Shown: positions 62,186 to 64,000 of the stretch, one piece after another
Position numbering within the stretch: position 1 is the stretch's first letter
How the letters are laid out: each line of letters begins with the position of its first letter
Assembly (NCBI RefSeq): GCF_008831285.2
Contig: NC_045148.1
Span: 1,984,001-2,048,000, forward strand
Length of the DNA: 64,000 nucleotides
Direction of reading: 5' to 3'
Source: Nymphaea colorata
Lineage: Eukaryota; Streptophyta; Magnoliopsida; Nymphaeales; Nymphaeaceae
The notes under the pieces: model-generated
The model's input: the letters and a program-made list of their open reading frames with translations, nothing else
Database searches by the model: none
What the model was told of the DNA's origin: nothing
Translations under genes and position numbers: made by a program

Positions 62186-62290
62186 AGGGTTTCAGACGGT
62201 TTGAGTCCCTCTCGAAAAGGGATTCAGACCGTTTGAAACAGTCTGATGTCATGCCTCTCGAAAGAGGGATCCAGACAATCTGAAACCCTC
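62186..62290. repeat. Compound direct and inverted repeat
   Basis: GGGTTTCAGACGGTTTGAG at the left is mirrored by CAGACAATCTGAAACCC at the right. Between them CCTCTCGAAA-AGGGAT-CAGAC appears as a further direct copy. The stretch could form several alternative hairpins and looks like the terminus of a DNA transposon. Confidence 0.6.
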
Positions 62291-62407
62291 GACGCCCTCT
62301 TTCTCCGACTTCAAGCAGCAACGGTGGCGGCTCAGGCGTCCTCCGACTTCCAAAACGCTCAGGCAGCGTCGCCGAGTCTTGCGACCATCCTGGTGATGTG
62401 CCCTAGC

Positions 62408-62700
62408 TTTCCGTTCTTCCCTTCTTCTTCCTCCTCCCTCCTCCCCTTCTTCTTTCCTCCCTCCTCCTCCTTCCTTCCCTTCTTCTTCCTCCTCCCTTCT
62501 CCCCTTCTTCTTTCCTCCCTCCTCCTCCTTCCTTCCCTTCTTCTTCCTCCCTCCTTCCCTTCCTCCCTTCTTCTCCCAGTCTGTTCTTCTCTTCCTGCCT
62601 TCTTCTCTAGTCCGTTCTTCCCTTCTTCTTCCTCCCCATCCGTTCTTTCCTTCTTCTTCCTCCCTTCTTCTTCCTCTCCATCCATTCTTCCTGCCTCCTC
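62408..62700. repeat. Pyrimidine-rich CTTCTTCCTCC array with a 58-bp period
   Basis: About 290 bp made almost only of C and T on the plus strand. A unit around CCCCTTCTTCTTTCCTCC recurs with a 58-bp period (62443 and 62501) and then decays. The mirror purine tract at about 62010-62110 is separate and may pair with it. Reading frames across it are low-complexity artefacts. Confidence 0.85.
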
Positions 62701-63280
62701 CAACGGTCACAAAAAAATTTCTGGAAAAATGTCTCCACCCCTCTGGCTGGAGAAATTTTTTCGAAAATATATTTCCAGAATCATCTCCAACGGTCCAAAT
62801 TTTTTTTCCATGTTTGATGAAATGGAAAAGTTTTAAAAATTTGAATTTTTTTTCCTGTTAAACAGTGCTTTTCCTGCCAACCAAACGCCCCCTTAATCAT
62901 AAAGGATTAGGGCTGTCCATGTGGTTGGCCCCAAGCAGCGAGCTACAGTGCATAAGGAAAAATGCAATATATATATATATATATATATATCACGCTGACT
63001 CATATGTCAATTTTAAAAAGATTGGATGGTAGATATTAAGTAAAAAATTATAGAAACCATACTATGTTATAAAAAAATATAAGTTCCCTTCGTAGAAATG
63101 AAGCGGTCCTACTCTCCTCCCGACTAATACAGATCCAAATATGAAAACCAACTGATCAACCGGATTCATTCGAGGATATATCCGATCTGTTGATTGGGTT
63201 CCTTTTTTTTTTTAATGCAATTTCTTGTGTTAGAAACAAAAAAAAAAAGGTTGCATCTGATTTTTTAGATCCGAAATTGC

Positions 63281-63363
63281 ATTAAAAGGGTGTGTTTGAT
63301 AGCTTCTGATATAAATTTAAAATTTTAAGGATTTTCAGATTACTGCGGATCTAAACAAACACT
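63281..63363. mobile_element. Short MITE-like remnant
   Basis: The ends AGGGTGTGTTTGATAGC and GATCTAAACAAACACT are imperfectly inverted around ~80 bp of AT-rich sequence. The GTGTTTG/CAAACAC ends are typical of small plant DNA elements. Target duplication is unclear. Confidence 0.35.
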
Positions 63364-63513
63364 ACATACAAAGCGAGCCAAATGATTTGGAAATATGATA
63401 GCAGCTTTTTATACATACGTACCAAATTGTATTGTGGCAGATTTATTTGAGTTGTTGAAGCTCCAACAATTTATGGTCAGGCGAACCATCCAGAGCCGAA
63501 GGAAAGGGTATTT

Positions 63514-63609
63514 GCCACGTGGCAGGACAAGAGGGTATCACGTGACACCTTCCCTCACCGAGTGCATGGGTGCCCCACTTCACGTGATAAAAGGCGGCAG
63601 TGCACGTGC
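63514..63609. promoter_or_regulatory. Four-G-box cluster near the right edge
   Basis: Four palindromic CACGTG elements lie within 96 bp: GCCACGTGGC (63514), TCACGTGA (63538), TCACGTGA (63580) and GCACGTGC (63602). A TATA-like GATAAAAGG follows at about 63586. The arrangement looks like a plus-strand promoter responsive to bZIP or bHLH factors. The gene it would serve must lie mostly beyond the window. Confidence 0.6.
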
Positions 63610-63631
63610 GAGTCCAGGTCTCCTCATCCTC

Positions 63632-63710
63632 TAGATTTATCCATTGCTTTCATGGCATCAAATGTCCTCAAGTGTAGATGTATCCATTGTTTTCATGGCA
63701 CCAACGTCAT
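63632..63710. repeat. 46-bp direct duplication
   Basis: TAGAT(T/G)TATCCATTG(C/T)TTTCATGGCA(T/C)CAA occurs at about 63632 and 63678. It follows the G-box cluster immediately and could lie in the leader of the off-window gene. Confidence 0.8.
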
Positions 63711-64000
63711 AAAGTCTGGCTGCTTCGCCCATTTAACCTAATTGGGTGTGAAACAGCTAAACACATTAATTTTTAAAAATACAAAAAAACATAAAATATT
63801 TTAAAAATATGGTTAAAATCGAATTTGTTCGCCACTAGTTTGATTCGGCCTTTCACCTCAGGGGGGCGGAGATAGGTAGGGTCTCTGTGAAGCAGTCCGC
63901 CTCTTATCTAAGAGCTCTGCTTCTTTTCGAAGTTTCGATTCAACCTTAAGCAAGGTTTGATGGTTTCATATATGAAATCCCATGGATTCGGGATCGCGAG
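63711..64000. other. Right edge, nothing recognised
   Basis: About 290 bases after the 46-bp repeat. If the G-box cluster is a plus-strand promoter, this could be the leader or first intron of a gene continuing past the window. No start codon with a convincing frame is seen. Confidence 0.3.

Larger units (their letters stand above)
61404..63280. other. Repeat-rich gene-free region
   Basis: Outside the listed repeats it contains a one-ended transposon-like terminus near 62875-62895 (CCAACCAAACGCCCCC), an (AT)n run at 62967-62991, and sequence with no recognisable coding content. Confidence 0.5.

Noticed and set aside
62246-62836. 196-codon plus-strand frame and opposite Glu/Lys-rich frames
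   Set aside because: They are products of the CTTCTTCCTCC low-complexity array; no domain, splice context or codon bias supports a gene.
1-64000. tRNA, rRNA, CRISPR arrays, prokaryotic operons or integrated virus genes
   Set aside because: None showed a cloverleaf, spacer-repeat pattern, ribosomal sequence or viral protein motif; the window is ordinary plant nuclear DNA.

Overview
This is nuclear DNA from a flowering plant. The evidence is split genes with GT-AG introns, land-plant-specific protein families (TGA-type bZIP with a DOG1 domain, ABF/AREB-type bZIP, ACR-type ACT-domain protein), telo-box AAACCCTA motifs near promoters, long (AT)n and (GA)n microsatellites, and MITE and LINE debris. 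The species cannot be named from the sequence. No bacterial, organellar or viral genes were recognised.

Layout. 1-10.4 kb: AT-rich, gene-free, with decayed dispersed repeats and two MITE-like elements. 10.7-18.0 kb (+): a complete 12-exon TGA9/TGA10-like group-D bZIP gene whose introns carry very long AT tracts. 20.2-23.3 kb (-): a two-exon membrane-anchored dual-specificity phosphatase gene, convergent with the TGA gene. 26.7-39.0 kb (-): a 15-exon gene for a 1362-residue, Ser/Lys/Arg-rich, plant-conserved protein of unknown function (At2g19390/At4g29790 type), with its promoter near 40.05 kb. 40.4-43.3 kb: spacer with a 3'-truncated LINE ORF2 remnant. 43.4-45.4 kb (-): a partial tandem duplicate of the promoter and first two coding exons of the 15-exon gene, with a degraded TATA box and a truncated second exon. 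47.0-53.4 kb (+): a 10-exon ACR12-like plastid ACT-domain gene. 54.9-57.4 kb (-): a four-exon group-A bZIP (ABF/AREB/ABI5-like) gene, including a 30-nt micro-exon. 57.4-60.3 kb: its long leader and promoter, with four ACGT-core elements in 80 bp. 60.9-61.4 kb: a large foldback inverted repeat. 62-63.4 kb: pyrimidine-rich and palindromic repeats. 63.51-63.61 kb: a second tight cluster of four G-boxes, probably the promoter of a gene beyond the right edge.

The genes form no obvious pathway. Two transcription factors tied to hormone and redox signalling flank unrelated housekeeping-type genes. The ABF-type factor's own promoter is dense in the ABRE/G-box elements that its family binds, which suggests auto- or cross-regulation. 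I assembled every exon model by hand from splice signals, reading phase and remembered family similarity. Each model keeps an open frame from start to stop, but none has been tested against transcripts. I found no convincing wholly new biological system. The most notable items are the decaying promoter-plus-5'-gene duplicate, a 28-bp duplication that creates a stop codon, the ACGT-element clusters and the foldback element.
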